Virus record (IMG/VR): IMGVR_UViG_3300032308_000916 | Location: 1 to 23,621 of that record | Origin: a virus | Direction: 5' to 3' (one strand) | Length of the DNA: 23,621 bases | Shown: positions 11,928 to 19,097 of the stretch, piece by piece | Layout of the letters: each line of letters begins with the position of its first letter | Position numbering within the stretch: position 1 is the stretch's first letter | The notes under the pieces: generated by a model | What the model saw: the letters and a program-made list of their open reading frames with translations, nothing else | Database searches by the model: none | What the model was told of the DNA's origin: nothing | Translations under genes and position numbers: made by a program

Positions 11928-13883
11928 ATGGACATTTCTGAATTAAAAGACTTTAAGCTTTCAGATGCTGTTGTGTTTCACGACGACCTTAATCCTAACC
12001 TTTGGAACGGTACGCGCCTTGATCCTAAGGTTAGAAAGCAGTTGATGCTGATAGCAGAAGACTTCATCACTACTTTAGGGATTAGCGACCTTCACGTTAA
12101 AGACATCACGATCTCCGGATCTAATGCAGCATATTCATACACCCCGCATAGTGACTTAGACTTACATATCCTAGTTGATATGGATAAGTTACCGAACAAC
12201 GAGGTGTATCGTGAGTTGTTCACTGCAAAGAAAACCCTGTACAATGATCAGCACAATGTCTCTATCCGCAATGTTCCGGTAGAAGTTTACGTACAAGACA
12301 CCAATGAACCCGTTAACTCATTGGGTGAATATAGTGTTGTGAACGATAAATGGATAAGGATTCCTAAAAAACAACGTGCTAACTTCGACCAGGCTGCTAC
12401 CAAAGCCAAATATGAAAACCTAGCTGAACTCGTGGACTTAGCTATAAAGTCCGCTGACATAGACCGCGTTAAAAAACTGATTGACATGATCAGGCGTTAT
12501 CGCAAAGCAGGTCTTTCAAAGGGCGGAGAGTTCTCCCCTGAAAATCTAGCATATAAGGCAGTTAGAAGCCAGGGCGCTATCGACGCACTATACGACCTAC
12601 GCGACACGCTGCACGGCGCCGAGTTAAGCATCGAAGAAGCATCCTCTCGTGAAGATGCGATCATCAAGATCAACAAGCTAAAGAACACTTCTGGCAGAAC
12701 CGAGAACGAGATTGCGACGATTAATGCTATCATTGAAAGGCTGATGAAGCAGTATAACATCAAACCAAAAGAAATAGGAATGTCGCAGGGTATTTCGTCA
12801 AACAACTATCCAAGTCGCGAACCTGTTGATCCGCTTAAAGCAAGGATGGCAAAAGCAGAGTATGAGAAGCAGCAAGCAGCCGCTGAATTAAAGAGAGAAT
12901 GGGAACGCTTCAAGAGCGGATTCTTCAAAAAGAACACAAAACTTGATGAAGCATACACTACTAAACAGCAGGTTATCGATCACTTTGTTCGTATGGCACG
13001 AAAAAGAGGTGAAAACATCGACCTAGCGATGAGAAAAGGTGCGGGAGCTTGGGAACGCGGTTGGAGAGGCCCAGAACCCAAAAAACCGAAAGAACCCAAA
13101 AAACCTAAAGAGGTCAAGCCCTACGACCCTGAACGCTATAAGCCTCGCTTGCCTTACAAAGACGATGATGATGAAACTAACGAAGATTACGACCCGGTAA
13201 ACGAAACCGAAGATAGAAAAGCAGCAGTGCTTAAGATTCAGAAACACTTGAATAAGAAGTACGGTGCTAACCTTGACCTTGATGGTAAGCTAGGCCCACT
13301 CACCCTCAAATCAATCAACAAGTTTATGCCCAGAGCAAAGACTGGATTAGCAGACGAACCTAACAAGACAACAGCCGTACAGGGTAAGAAACTTAAAGAA
13401 ACTGAAAGTAAGCCTACCACGACAATCAATTTTAGAACCTGGCAACACGGTGGCGTACCGAGACACTCGTTTGTAGTCGTGCGTGACGGGAAAAAGATAG
13501 CTTACGGTGAGATATCAAAAGACAATGAATGGGATGATGATCGCGGAGCATCAGTGCAAGATATTGTAGTTCACACTGATTATCGCCGTAAAGGCTTCGC
13601 TACTAAAATCTATAACGAGATAGAGCGCAAATTCAATTATAAACTACACCCGTCTGATGATGTTAAGCCAGATGGCCAAGAGTTTTGGAAAGCTAGAAGC
13701 AATCTAGACGAAGCCTCAGGATACATTCCATCAGCAAAAGAAAAGAACGATCCTCGCTTCAAGACTGCACTCACTGTAGATGTAAAGCCAGACGCAATCA
13801 AGAAGAACGCTAAGGCATTCGGCTTCAAGACTTCCAGAGCAGGCATCCCTCCCCAAGCACGAGCAGATGGAAAGATAAAATGA
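11928..13883 (+). CDS. Multidomain nucleotidyltransferase / PG-binding / GNAT protein, probably virion-packaged
   Basis: This is a 651-residue protein of joined modules. Residues 57-130 form a nucleotidyltransferase-fold domain with GSNA (64-67), SDLDLHIL (75-82) and a third acidic position at E119. A helical region with LSKGGEFSPENLAYK follows to about 230. After a charged helical stretch and a lysine/proline linker (KPKEPKKPKE), residues 430-468 look like a peptidoglycan-binding domain (AVLKIQKHLNKKYG...DGKLGPLTLKSINKFM). Residues 500-590 look like a GNAT acetyltransferase with the acetyl-CoA loop YRRKGFATK (552-560). A C-terminal module SGYIPSAKEKNDPRF ends the protein. Boundaries carry IEEA (235-238), LDEA (339-342) and LDEA (593-596), like T4 gp21 cleavage sites ([LI]-x-E then A/G/S). 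The late-type promoter also fits a packaged polyprotein. Packaging is inference. Confidence 0.7.
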   Translation: MDISELKDFKLSDAVVFHDDLNPNLWNGTRLDPKVRKQLMLIAEDFITTLGISDLHVKDITISGSNAAYSYTPHSDLDLHILVDMDKLPNNEVYRELFTAKKTLYNDQHNVSIRNVPVEVYVQDTNEPVNSLGEYSVVNDKWIRIPKKQRANFDQAATKAKYENLAELVDLAIKSADIDRVKKLIDMIRRYRKAGLSKGGEFSPENLAYKAVRSQGAIDALYDLRDTLHGAELSIEEASSREDAIIKINKLKNTSGRTENEIATINAIIERLMKQYNIKPKEIGMSQGISSNNYPSREPVDPLKARMAKAEYEKQQAAAELKREWERFKSGFFKKNTKLDEAYTTKQQVIDHFVRMARKRGENIDLAMRKGAGAWERGWRGPEPKKPKEPKKPKEVKPYDPERYKPRLPYKDDDDETNEDYDPVNETEDRKAAVLKIQKHLNKKYGANLDLDGKLGPLTLKSINKFMPRAKTGLADEPNKTTAVQGKKLKETESKPTTTINFRTWQHGGVPRHSFVVVRDGKKIAYGEISKDNEWDDDRGASVQDIVVHTDYRRKGFATKIYNEIERKFNYKLHPSDDVKPDGQEFWKARSNLDEASGYIPSAKEKNDPRFKTALTVDVKPDAIKKNAKAFGFKTSRAGIPPQARADGKIK

Positions 13884-14434
13884 AAATAAAAGAACTACTA
13901 AACGAGGGGATGACATTTAACCCAGTCGTAGAAAAAGAATTCAGCACCGGTGAAAAATACTGGACTGGTTCCGATTGGGAACGCAAGATTACAATAGACT
14001 GCCGAGATTGTGATGGTACTGGAAAAGATAGGACGCAACTATGCGTTTACTGCGGGGGAACAGGCAAAGAAGAAGATAGAGTCTCGGATGCTCCGGAACT
14101 TCAAGTAAGCAATGCTAACGGCGAAGAGATTCAACGGATGCTAGGACTAGATCCGGATTATTCAGGAATCGTACATAATAAAGACTTGCCTGATATCATG
14201 CGTAGATTAATAATGTTAAAAAACAAAGGTAGCCAACAGCACACGCAAGATGCCAGCGTGGACAGGGGTATAATGCGCCGACAGAGCGACGATCAAGGAG
14301 TTGCTCGTATTGGCCGTGGCCCCACTATGTACGATGCAGGTCGTAGTCAGTCACAAGTTGATCGTTATATAGATAGATTAATCGAGATCATACAATTCGC
14401 ACAAAAAAACAATACAAGCATAGGCTGGGGTTAA
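13880..14434 (+). CDS. DnaJ-type zinc-hairpin protein (184 aa)
   Basis: The start codon overlaps the stop of the multidomain gene (ATGA). After MKIKELLNEGM comes a zinc-binding hairpin of two CxxCxGxG repeats, CRDCDGTGK and CVYCGGTGK (about 41-63), as in the DnaJ cysteine-rich region. No J domain is present. The rest (DYSGIVHNKDLPDIMRRLIML, then a glutamine/arginine-rich linker and a helical tail) is not recognised. It may bind zinc for structure or protein contact. The MKIKELLNE start resembles that of the 66-residue gene at 11294. Confidence 0.65.
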   Translation: MKIKELLNEGMTFNPVVEKEFSTGEKYWTGSDWERKITIDCRDCDGTGKDRTQLCVYCGGTGKEEDRVSDAPELQVSNANGEEIQRMLGLDPDYSGIVHNKDLPDIMRRLIMLKNKGSQQHTQDASVDRGIMRRQSDDQGVARIGRGPTMYDAGRSQSQVDRYIDRLIEIIQFAQKNNTSIGWG

Positions 14435-14470
14435 CCTCGCCTCTAAATCACAGACAGATAGAAAGATAAA

Positions 14471-14812
14471 ATGAAAGACGCAATTTACTTCACGGATATT
14501 GCTAAAGAACACTTTAAGCAGATATGTGATAACTCCAAAGCACTTGGGGTTCGCCTATCGCTTGCTGGCGGAGGCTGTGCTGGATTCAGTTACAAGTGGG
14601 AGCTAGTCAATTCTGCTGATGATATTTCCTCACATGACTACTGCAAAGCGTATGATGATTGGACGTTTTGGCTAGACAAGACTTCTGAACTATTCTTGAT
14701 TGGAAGCACGGTAGATAAAAAAGTAGACATCACAGGCAGCGTGATTGAAATCAAATCACCCTTAGCAGCTAGCAGTTGCGGCTGCGGCGAAAGTATTAGT
14801 TTTAAAGCATAA
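14471..14812 (+). CDS. A-type iron-sulfur carrier (IscA/ErpA/HesB family)
   Basis: The 113-residue protein has the usual family length. It keeps all three ligand cysteines: C36 in GGGCAGFSYKW and C103/C105 in ASSCGCGES. The intermediate LIGSTVDKKVDITGSVIEIKSP matches the conserved LxGxxxDyxxxxxGxxFxIxNP region. A-type carriers accept [2Fe-2S] or [4Fe-4S] clusters from the Isc/Suf machinery and hand them to target enzymes. HesB-like genes are known in some marine phages. It could mature a phage or host Fe-S enzyme during infection, and a Bfd-like ferredoxin lies 4 kb upstream. Its start region is a near copy of that at 13880. No classical Shine-Dalgarno sequence was seen beyond GAAAG. Confidence 0.92.
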   Translation: MKDAIYFTDIAKEHFKQICDNSKALGVRLSLAGGGCAGFSYKWELVNSADDISSHDYCKAYDDWTFWLDKTSELFLIGSTVDKKVDITGSVIEIKSPLAASSCGCGESISFKA

Positions 14813-14817
14813 ACAGG

Positions 14818-14846
14818 TTGACATATGCCCAAACTTTTTATAGACT
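14818..14846 (+). promoter_or_regulatory. Sigma70-like promoter
   Basis: TTGACA (14818-14823), a 17-base spacer, TAGACT (14841-14846). The following ATG (14853) is only six bases after the -10 box, so the message may start at or next to the start codon. Confidence 0.45.
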
Positions 14847-14852
14847 ACGGGT

Positions 14853-15116
14853 ATGTCTGAGTCACGCTTTCATAATTCAATCGAAGCCCGCGAACTTGTC
14901 ACAGAACTGCGTGATAGGTTAAAAAGAATGCCCTACAATCCTGACTTGAAGCGGTATTGTGATAATTTGGACAAAATGGTCTCGGACCTTAGCTCTCTAG
15001 AAGTGGAAGCCCGCAGGTCCCGCGGGGTTGAAAAGTACAAGATGCATTTGACCAAGCTGGAAAAGGCTGTTGCACATCTGCAACAACTCATGCTTATACA
15101 CCAGCTTATGAGTTAA
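14853..15116 (+). CDS. Hypothetical helical protein (87 aa)
   Basis: The product (MSESRFHNSIEARELVTELRDRL...) is almost entirely charged helix with heptad-like leucines (LRDRLKRM, LDKMVSDLSSLE, LTKLEKAVAHLQQLM), so a coiled coil is likely. No family was recognised. It has its own promoter directly upstream, with no visible ribosome binding site, and is followed by the promoter of the MoxR gene. Confidence 0.6.
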   Translation: MSESRFHNSIEARELVTELRDRLKRMPYNPDLKRYCDNLDKMVSDLSSLEVEARRSRGVEKYKMHLTKLEKAVAHLQQLMLIHQLMS

Positions 15117-15121
15117 AGTGG

Positions 15122-15150
15122 TTGACTTGTGAATTCAGAGTAGCTATATT
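15122..15150 (+). promoter_or_regulatory. Strong sigma70-like promoter of the MoxR gene
   Basis: TTGACT (15122-15127), a 17-base spacer and TATATT (15145-15150, five of six to consensus). The predicted start near 15157 gives a leader of about 55 bases. Confidence 0.65.
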
Positions 15151-15160
15151 GTAAATATCA

Positions 15161-15197
15161 AGAGTGAGTAACGGACTCTCTCTTTTTGATTTTTTTA
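15161..15197 (+). promoter_or_regulatory. Leader hairpin with U-tract, possible attenuator
   Basis: AGAGT (15161-15165) pairs with ACTCT (15175-15179) across a nine-base loop, and a T-rich run (15180-15196) follows. The structure lies inside the leader of the MoxR gene, just before its AAAGGAG. The stem is short, so termination would be weak; an mRNA-stabilising role is also possible. Confidence 0.35.
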
Positions 15198-15212
15198 AAG
15201 GAGCTAAATTAT

Positions 15213-16313
15213 ATGTCTCATGTTTCTGATACCCTGACTGTCACTTCTATTCAGGCTCGTCGGGCTATTCTCACTGCGTTTAAGGCAAAGCGGCCCGTCT
15301 TCTTGTGGGGCCCTCCCGGCATCGGCAAGTCCGAATGCGTTCAAGATATCACTGATGAACTCGGTGGTTATATGGTTGACCTGCGTATGGCGCAGATGGA
15401 ACCGACTGATATTCGCGGTATTCCCTTCTTCAACAAAGACATCAGCAAGATGGACTGGGCTGAACCGGTCGATCTTCCCAGCGAAGAACTTGCTTCGCAA
15501 TACCCCATCGTCGTTCTCTTTCTTGACGAAATGAACTCGGCACCGCCCGCAGTTCAAGCTGCTGGTTATCAGCTTATTCTGAACCGTCGTGTTGGTAAAT
15601 ACAAGCTGCCTGATAACGTCGTTATCGTTGCTGCTGGTAACCGCGACAGTGACAAGGGTGTCACGTATCGCATGCCGATGCCGCTCGCTAACCGCTTCAT
15701 TCACCTTGAAATGCGTTACGACTTCAATGCTTGGCAGACTTGGGCTGTCAACAAGGGTGTTCACCGAGACGTTGTTGGTTATCTCTCGTTCGCTAAGCAG
15801 GACGGTTACGACTTCGACGCTAAAGGCTCGTCTCGTGCGTTCGCTACCCCGCGTTCTTGGGTCTTTGTCAGCGATCTGCTTGCTGATGAAGAAAACATCG
15901 ACAATGACACGCTGTTCAACCTCGTCGCAGGTTCGGTCGGTGACGGTCTCGCTACGAAGTTCATGGCACACCGCAAGGTTGCTGGTCGTATGCCCGACCC
16001 CCTCTCTATTCTTGAGGGCAAGGTGAAGGACCTCAATGTCAAGGAAATCTCTGCGATGTATTCGCTTACGATTTCGATGTGCTACGAACTGAAGGACGTG
16101 CTTGACAACAAGCGGGTTGACACGAAGAAGTTCCACGAAATGTGCGACAACTTCTTCGAATACATGATGAAGAACTTCGAAACTGAACTGATCGTCATGG
16201 GTTCGAAGATTGCTCTCAAGACGTATAAGCTGCCGATCGAGCCTTCTCAGCTTAAGACGTTCGATGACTTCCACAAGAAGTACGGTAAGTACATTGTGGC
16301 AGCAGGCGAGTAA
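15213..16313 (+). CDS. MoxR-family AAA+ ATPase
   Basis: The frame is open from 15186, but AAAGGAG (15197-15203) places the start at ATG 15213, giving 366 residues. The Walker A box is GPPGIGKS (33-40), and the Walker B box is VVLFLDE (100-106) followed by MNSAPPAVQAAGYQLI. The sensor region is VIVAAGNRDSDKGVTYRMPMPLANRF, as in MoxR proteins. These ATPases work with von Willebrand A (VWA) proteins as chaperones that insert cofactors or remodel complexes. The VWA/metallopeptidase gene 700 bases downstream is the expected partner. Codon use is much richer in C/G third positions than in the neighbours, and the antisense frame is open for over 350 codons. This suggests strong expression or a separate origin. 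A strong terminator follows. Confidence 0.92.
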   Translation: MSHVSDTLTVTSIQARRAILTAFKAKRPVFLWGPPGIGKSECVQDITDELGGYMVDLRMAQMEPTDIRGIPFFNKDISKMDWAEPVDLPSEELASQYPIVVLFLDEMNSAPPAVQAAGYQLILNRRVGKYKLPDNVVIVAAGNRDSDKGVTYRMPMPLANRFIHLEMRYDFNAWQTWAVNKGVHRDVVGYLSFAKQDGYDFDAKGSSRAFATPRSWVFVSDLLADEENIDNDTLFNLVAGSVGDGLATKFMAHRKVAGRMPDPLSILEGKVKDLNVKEISAMYSLTISMCYELKDVLDNKRVDTKKFHEMCDNFFEYMMKNFETELIVMGSKIALKTYKLPIEPSQLKTFDDFHKKYGKYIVAAGE

Positions 16314-16326
16314 AGCCTGAGCTCCT

Positions 16327-16360
16327 GGGGGAGGGGTTAGAGACAGCCCCTCCCCCTTTA
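16327..16360 (+). terminator. Strong rho-independent terminator
   Basis: GGGGGAGGGG (16327-16336) pairs perfectly with CCCCTCCCCC (16347-16356) around a ten-base loop, followed by TTTA-TT. It ends the MoxR transcript 14 bases after the stop codon and is the most GC-rich structure in the window. Confidence 0.92.
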
Positions 16361-16389
16361 TTACCTGTCTCTTTGAAAGGACCTGTCGA

Positions 16390-16677
16390 GTGTCTACTAA
16401 GAAATTCTTTACCTATACCGTAGAACAAAAGCATCTTCGCCACTGTCAGTCACGAATCAATGGACTTACTGTAGCAGTGAAGTCTGGAAGTCCATATCAA
16501 GCTGAACTCGATCATTGTCTTGCGGCCCGTGCTGACATTCTTACCCGTATTTCGGCGTCAGATTTGGCAGAAATGCAGACCTATGAAGGTCGTGTCCTTA
16601 CTCAATATGAGAAGGACGAGGAAGCTAAAGCAATGGCAAAAGAAATGAACGAAAACCGTGATCGGCCATCGATCTAA
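16390..16677 (+). CDS. Hypothetical protein (95 aa)
   Basis: The start is GTG 16390 with AAAGGA about ten bases upstream. The product MSTKKFFTYTVEQKHLRHCQ... is mostly helical and charged, with an acidic/lysine-rich C-terminal helix (EKDEEAKAMAKEMNENRDR). Two cysteines are present but no metal motif. It lies between the MoxR gene and its likely partner, so it may be a small accessory factor of that system. No family was recognised. Confidence 0.6.
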   Translation: MSTKKFFTYTVEQKHLRHCQSRINGLTVAVKSGSPYQAELDHCLAARADILTRISASDLAEMQTYEGRVLTQYEKDEEAKAMAKEMNENRDRPSI

Positions 16678-16686
16678 GTAGGAAAA

Positions 16687-16914
16687 ATGACTGAAAAGAA
16701 AATGAAGATCGTCTTTGTTCCGGGTTGTTTTGACAACCTCGACATGACACAAGAAGAAATGGATGAACTCGTTGTGGAAATCAACCGCATGTTAGAGAGC
16801 GGTGAGATGCTAGATAATGCCGTACCGCTGGGTGGGTTGGACCACGACGAACTTCCTGATGATGTGATTGAATGGATTGAAGACCATTCCTCTCCAAAAA
16901 ATACCCGTCATTAA
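16687..16914 (+). CDS. Hypothetical acidic protein (75 aa)
   Basis: AGGAAA lies just before ATG 16687, nine bases after the preceding stop. The protein (MTEKKMKIVFVPGCFDNL...) has one strand, an acidic helix (MTQEEMDELVVEINRMLESGE) and a tail DELPDDVIEWIEDHSS. No domain was recognised. Its place between the MoxR and VWA genes hints at a shared function. Confidence 0.6.
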   Translation: MTEKKMKIVFVPGCFDNLDMTQEEMDELVVEINRMLESGEMLDNAVPLGGLDHDELPDDVIEWIEDHSSPKNTRH

Positions 16915-16917
16915 GGC

Positions 16918-16946
16918 TTGACTTCAGCCCCATCTTATACTATATT
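16918..16946 (+). promoter_or_regulatory. Strong sigma70-like promoter of the VWA/metallopeptidase gene
   Basis: TTGACT (16918-16923), a 17-base spacer and TATATT (16941-16946). Both boxes and the spacing are identical to those of the MoxR promoter, so the two genes are probably co-regulated. Predicted start near 16953. Confidence 0.65.
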
Positions 16947-16976
16947 AATATCATGATCAAACGAAAGGCTATCTCA

Positions 16977-18281
16977 ATGAGCGATGTGATTTCCCCCGCT
17001 AAGAAAAAGCGTTCTCGTAGTAAGAAGTTTGAGAACCTTTTGGGTCTGACTGATCCGAAGATTGACAATGACGCTCGTGAACGCATCATCACTTCTCGTA
17101 TCAGCCTGTTGCTCAAGCACTCGTTCTTCGGCAACCTCGCTACTCGCCTCAAGCTGATCAACGCTGATGAGTGGTGCACGACCGCTGCTACTGACGGTCT
17201 TAACTTCTACTACAACTCTCGTTTCATCATGATGCTTCGTCCGAAGGAAGTTGACTTCCTTGTCGGTCACGAGGTCCTTCACGTTGTCTATGATCATATG
17301 GGTCGCCGCGATCATCGTGATCCGGAAGTCTGGAACATCGCGGTTGACTATGCTGTAAACGCTGACTTGAAGCGCCACAAGATTGGTGAGTTCATCACTA
17401 CTGTCCCTGCGTTGTTCGAAGCAAAGTATGACAGCGTACCGTCTGAGGAAATCTACGATGACCTCATGAAGAATGCACAGTATATCAGCATCGATGATCT
17501 CCTCGACAAGATGCTTGATGATCACATTGATGGTGAAGGCGACGGTGAGGGTGAAGATGGTGAAGATGGTGAAGGTGGCGACAAGAAGGGCAAAGGTCGT
17601 CCGAAACTGTCAGAAGCCGAGAAGGAACAAATCCGTCAGGAAGTGAAGCAGTCCATCATCAACGCTGCACAACAAGCTGATGCGGGTTCTATCCCTGCAG
17701 GCGTTCAGCGTATGATCAAGCAGATGACTGATCCTGTCATGCCCTGGCGTGAACTGATCCAGACTAATCTGACCTCTGCTATCAGGTCAGATTACTCTTG
17801 GATGCGCCCTTCTCGTCGCGGTTGGCATATGGATGCTATCATGCCCGGCATGAACCCCGGTGAAGAGATTGATGTCACTATCATGATCGACATGTCGGGT
17901 TCTATCTCGAACAAGCAGGGTATGCAGTTCATCAGCGAAGTTGCAGGTATGATGGATATCTTTGATGGTTTCAAGATCCATATCGCTTGCTTTGACACTC
18001 GGGTTTACAATGCGAAGGATTATACTTCGGAGAACCTTGACACGATTGATGATTACGAACTGGCTGGTGGCGGTGGCACCGACTTTGATTGCATCTTCAA
18101 GTATCTCAAGGAAGAAGCTATCGTCCCTAATCGTCTGATCGTCTTTACTGACGGGTATCCGTTTGGTAGCTGGGGCGATCCGGATTACTGTGATACGACT
18201 TGGATCATTCACGGTGACCCGAACCCGAACCCGCCCTTCGGTACGTTTGCGCTCTATGACGATCACCGGAAGGGTAAGTGA
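16977..18281 (+). CDS. Zinc-metallopeptidase-like plus VWA domain protein (DUF2201 type), MoxR partner
   Basis: ATG 16977 is chosen because AAAGG (16964-16968) precedes it by eight bases. The in-frame ATG 16953 sits at the predicted transcription start. The 434-residue protein has an N-terminal putative metallopeptidase domain with HEVLH (98-102) in VGHEVLHVVYDH. A strongly acidic glycine/glutamate linker (about 182-200) follows, then a C-terminal VWA-like domain whose metal-ion-dependent site is DMSGS (305-309) with GGGGTDFD downstream. Such proteins pair with MoxR ATPases, which drive remodelling of a target held through the VWA site. Codon use matches the MoxR gene (C/G-rich third positions). 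The target in this phage is unknown. It could be a host complex, a virion assembly intermediate or a metalloenzyme. Confidence 0.88.
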   Translation: MSDVISPAKKKRSRSKKFENLLGLTDPKIDNDARERIITSRISLLLKHSFFGNLATRLKLINADEWCTTAATDGLNFYYNSRFIMMLRPKEVDFLVGHEVLHVVYDHMGRRDHRDPEVWNIAVDYAVNADLKRHKIGEFITTVPALFEAKYDSVPSEEIYDDLMKNAQYISIDDLLDKMLDDHIDGEGDGEGEDGEDGEGGDKKGKGRPKLSEAEKEQIRQEVKQSIINAAQQADAGSIPAGVQRMIKQMTDPVMPWRELIQTNLTSAIRSDYSWMRPSRRGWHMDAIMPGMNPGEEIDVTIMIDMSGSISNKQGMQFISEVAGMMDIFDGFKIHIACFDTRVYNAKDYTSENLDTIDDYELAGGGGTDFDCIFKYLKEEAIVPNRLIVFTDGYPFGSWGDPDYCDTTWIIHGDPNPNPPFGTFALYDDHRKGK

Positions 18282-18511
18282 CTAACGACTCGCCTGATAA
18301 GGGAATGACGGTCTATGCAATAGGGCATGGATCGTCATCCCGCGCCCTTCCTAACACGCATGAATGGTTAGAGAAGGCCAATCGTCTATGGAAACGCAAA
18401 GAACGCCTACTAAAAATCTGCAAACTAGCAGAAACAAATCCTACTCTTAATGACCAGCTACTCAAGCTGGAAGAACTTTATATATTGATGCATGATGACA
18501 AAGACGATTGA
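18278..18511 (+). CDS. Hypothetical protein (77 aa)
   Basis: It starts at GTG 18278, overlapping the VWA gene stop, with GGAAGGG (18268-18274) just upstream. The product is basic in its middle (ANRLWKRKERLLKICKLAE) and acidic at its end (LMHDDKDD), and helical overall. It was not recognised. Codon use returns to the AT-leaning style of the other small genes. Confidence 0.55.
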   Translation: MTNDSPDKGMTVYAIGHGSSSRALPNTHEWLEKANRLWKRKERLLKICKLAETNPTLNDQLLKLEELYILMHDDKDD

Positions 18512-18740
18512 AAATATTAATCTACAAACTTGGTTCACTGAACGTGAGTTGGCGGTAAGCCCCGAACATTTCATCAAGATTTCCACTCCTCTTACCCCTG
18601 AATCAACGATATGGATTCTAGAAAGGCTGCGTGGACGCTTTTCTACACATATCAAACGCAGTACAGTCTTTGAAACCGAGTACACTCCTACATTTGAGGA
18701 TCCAAAGGAAGCAATGTTCTATGAACTTACGTGGGGTTAA
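18492..18740 (+). CDS. Hypothetical protein (82 aa)
   Basis: It starts at ATG 18492 (or ATG 18495), overlapping the previous gene by 20 bases. The protein MMTKTIENINLQTWFTEREL... has a mixed alpha-beta look and no recognised motif. It forms part of a chain of overlapping small genes. Confidence 0.55.
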   Translation: MMTKTIENINLQTWFTERELAVSPEHFIKISTPLTPESTIWILERLRGRFSTHIKRSTVFETEYTPTFEDPKEAMFYELTWG

Positions 18741-19032
18741 AGCAACTGCAATCATTATAGATGATGTTGAGCCGACGCCCAAACGTATAAACACATTTGT
18801 CCGAAACCACAAATTATACGATGAAGGAAAACCGTTGCATTATGCCGATCCAATCATGTACTCGTTTGCAGAGTTGGAAGAAATGGTCGACTGGTGTTAT
18901 GCTACATTCGGTGAATGCGGGTATCGAATCAGCAGTATGGAAACGGTTTGGAGTTATCAGGCTGAGCCGGACTACATATTTTGGTTCGGTGAGGAGAAAC
19001 ACTTGGTGCTATTCATATTGCGTTGGTCATAA
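18721..19032 (+). CDS. Hypothetical protein (103 aa)
   Basis: The frame is open from 18631, but that start would overlap the previous gene by 110 bases. ATG 18721 (MNLRGVKATAIIIDD) gives a 20-base overlap and is preferred, with GGA about 12 bases upstream. The C-terminal half (DWCYATFGECGYRI...EPDYIFWFG) is rich in aromatics and ends in strands. No family was recognised. Confidence 0.55.
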   Translation: MNLRGVKATAIIIDDVEPTPKRINTFVRNHKLYDEGKPLHYADPIMYSFAELEEMVDWCYATFGECGYRISSMETVWSYQAEPDYIFWFGEEKHLVLFILRWS

Positions 19033-19068
19033 AATATTTTAGCATTGTTCTATCCTGTTAAATACTTG

Positions 19069-19077
19069 TGCTATAAA
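19069..19077 (+). promoter_or_regulatory. Extended -10 promoter
   Basis: TGC-TATAAA (19069-19077) fits TGnTATAAT. No good -35 box is seen at standard spacing. The gene at 19098 follows with AAGGAG in its leader. Confidence 0.45.
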
Positions 19078-19097
19078 AACCTTAAGGAGAAAACACA

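Noticed and set aside
15204-16274. 356-codon antisense ORF across the MoxR gene
   Set aside because: It mirrors a gene with strong codon bias, has no ribosome binding site or recognisable domain, and the sense frame encodes clear Walker motifs.
16953-16976. Upstream ATG for the VWA gene
   Set aside because: It coincides with the predicted transcription start, while ATG 16977 has a well-spaced AAAGG.
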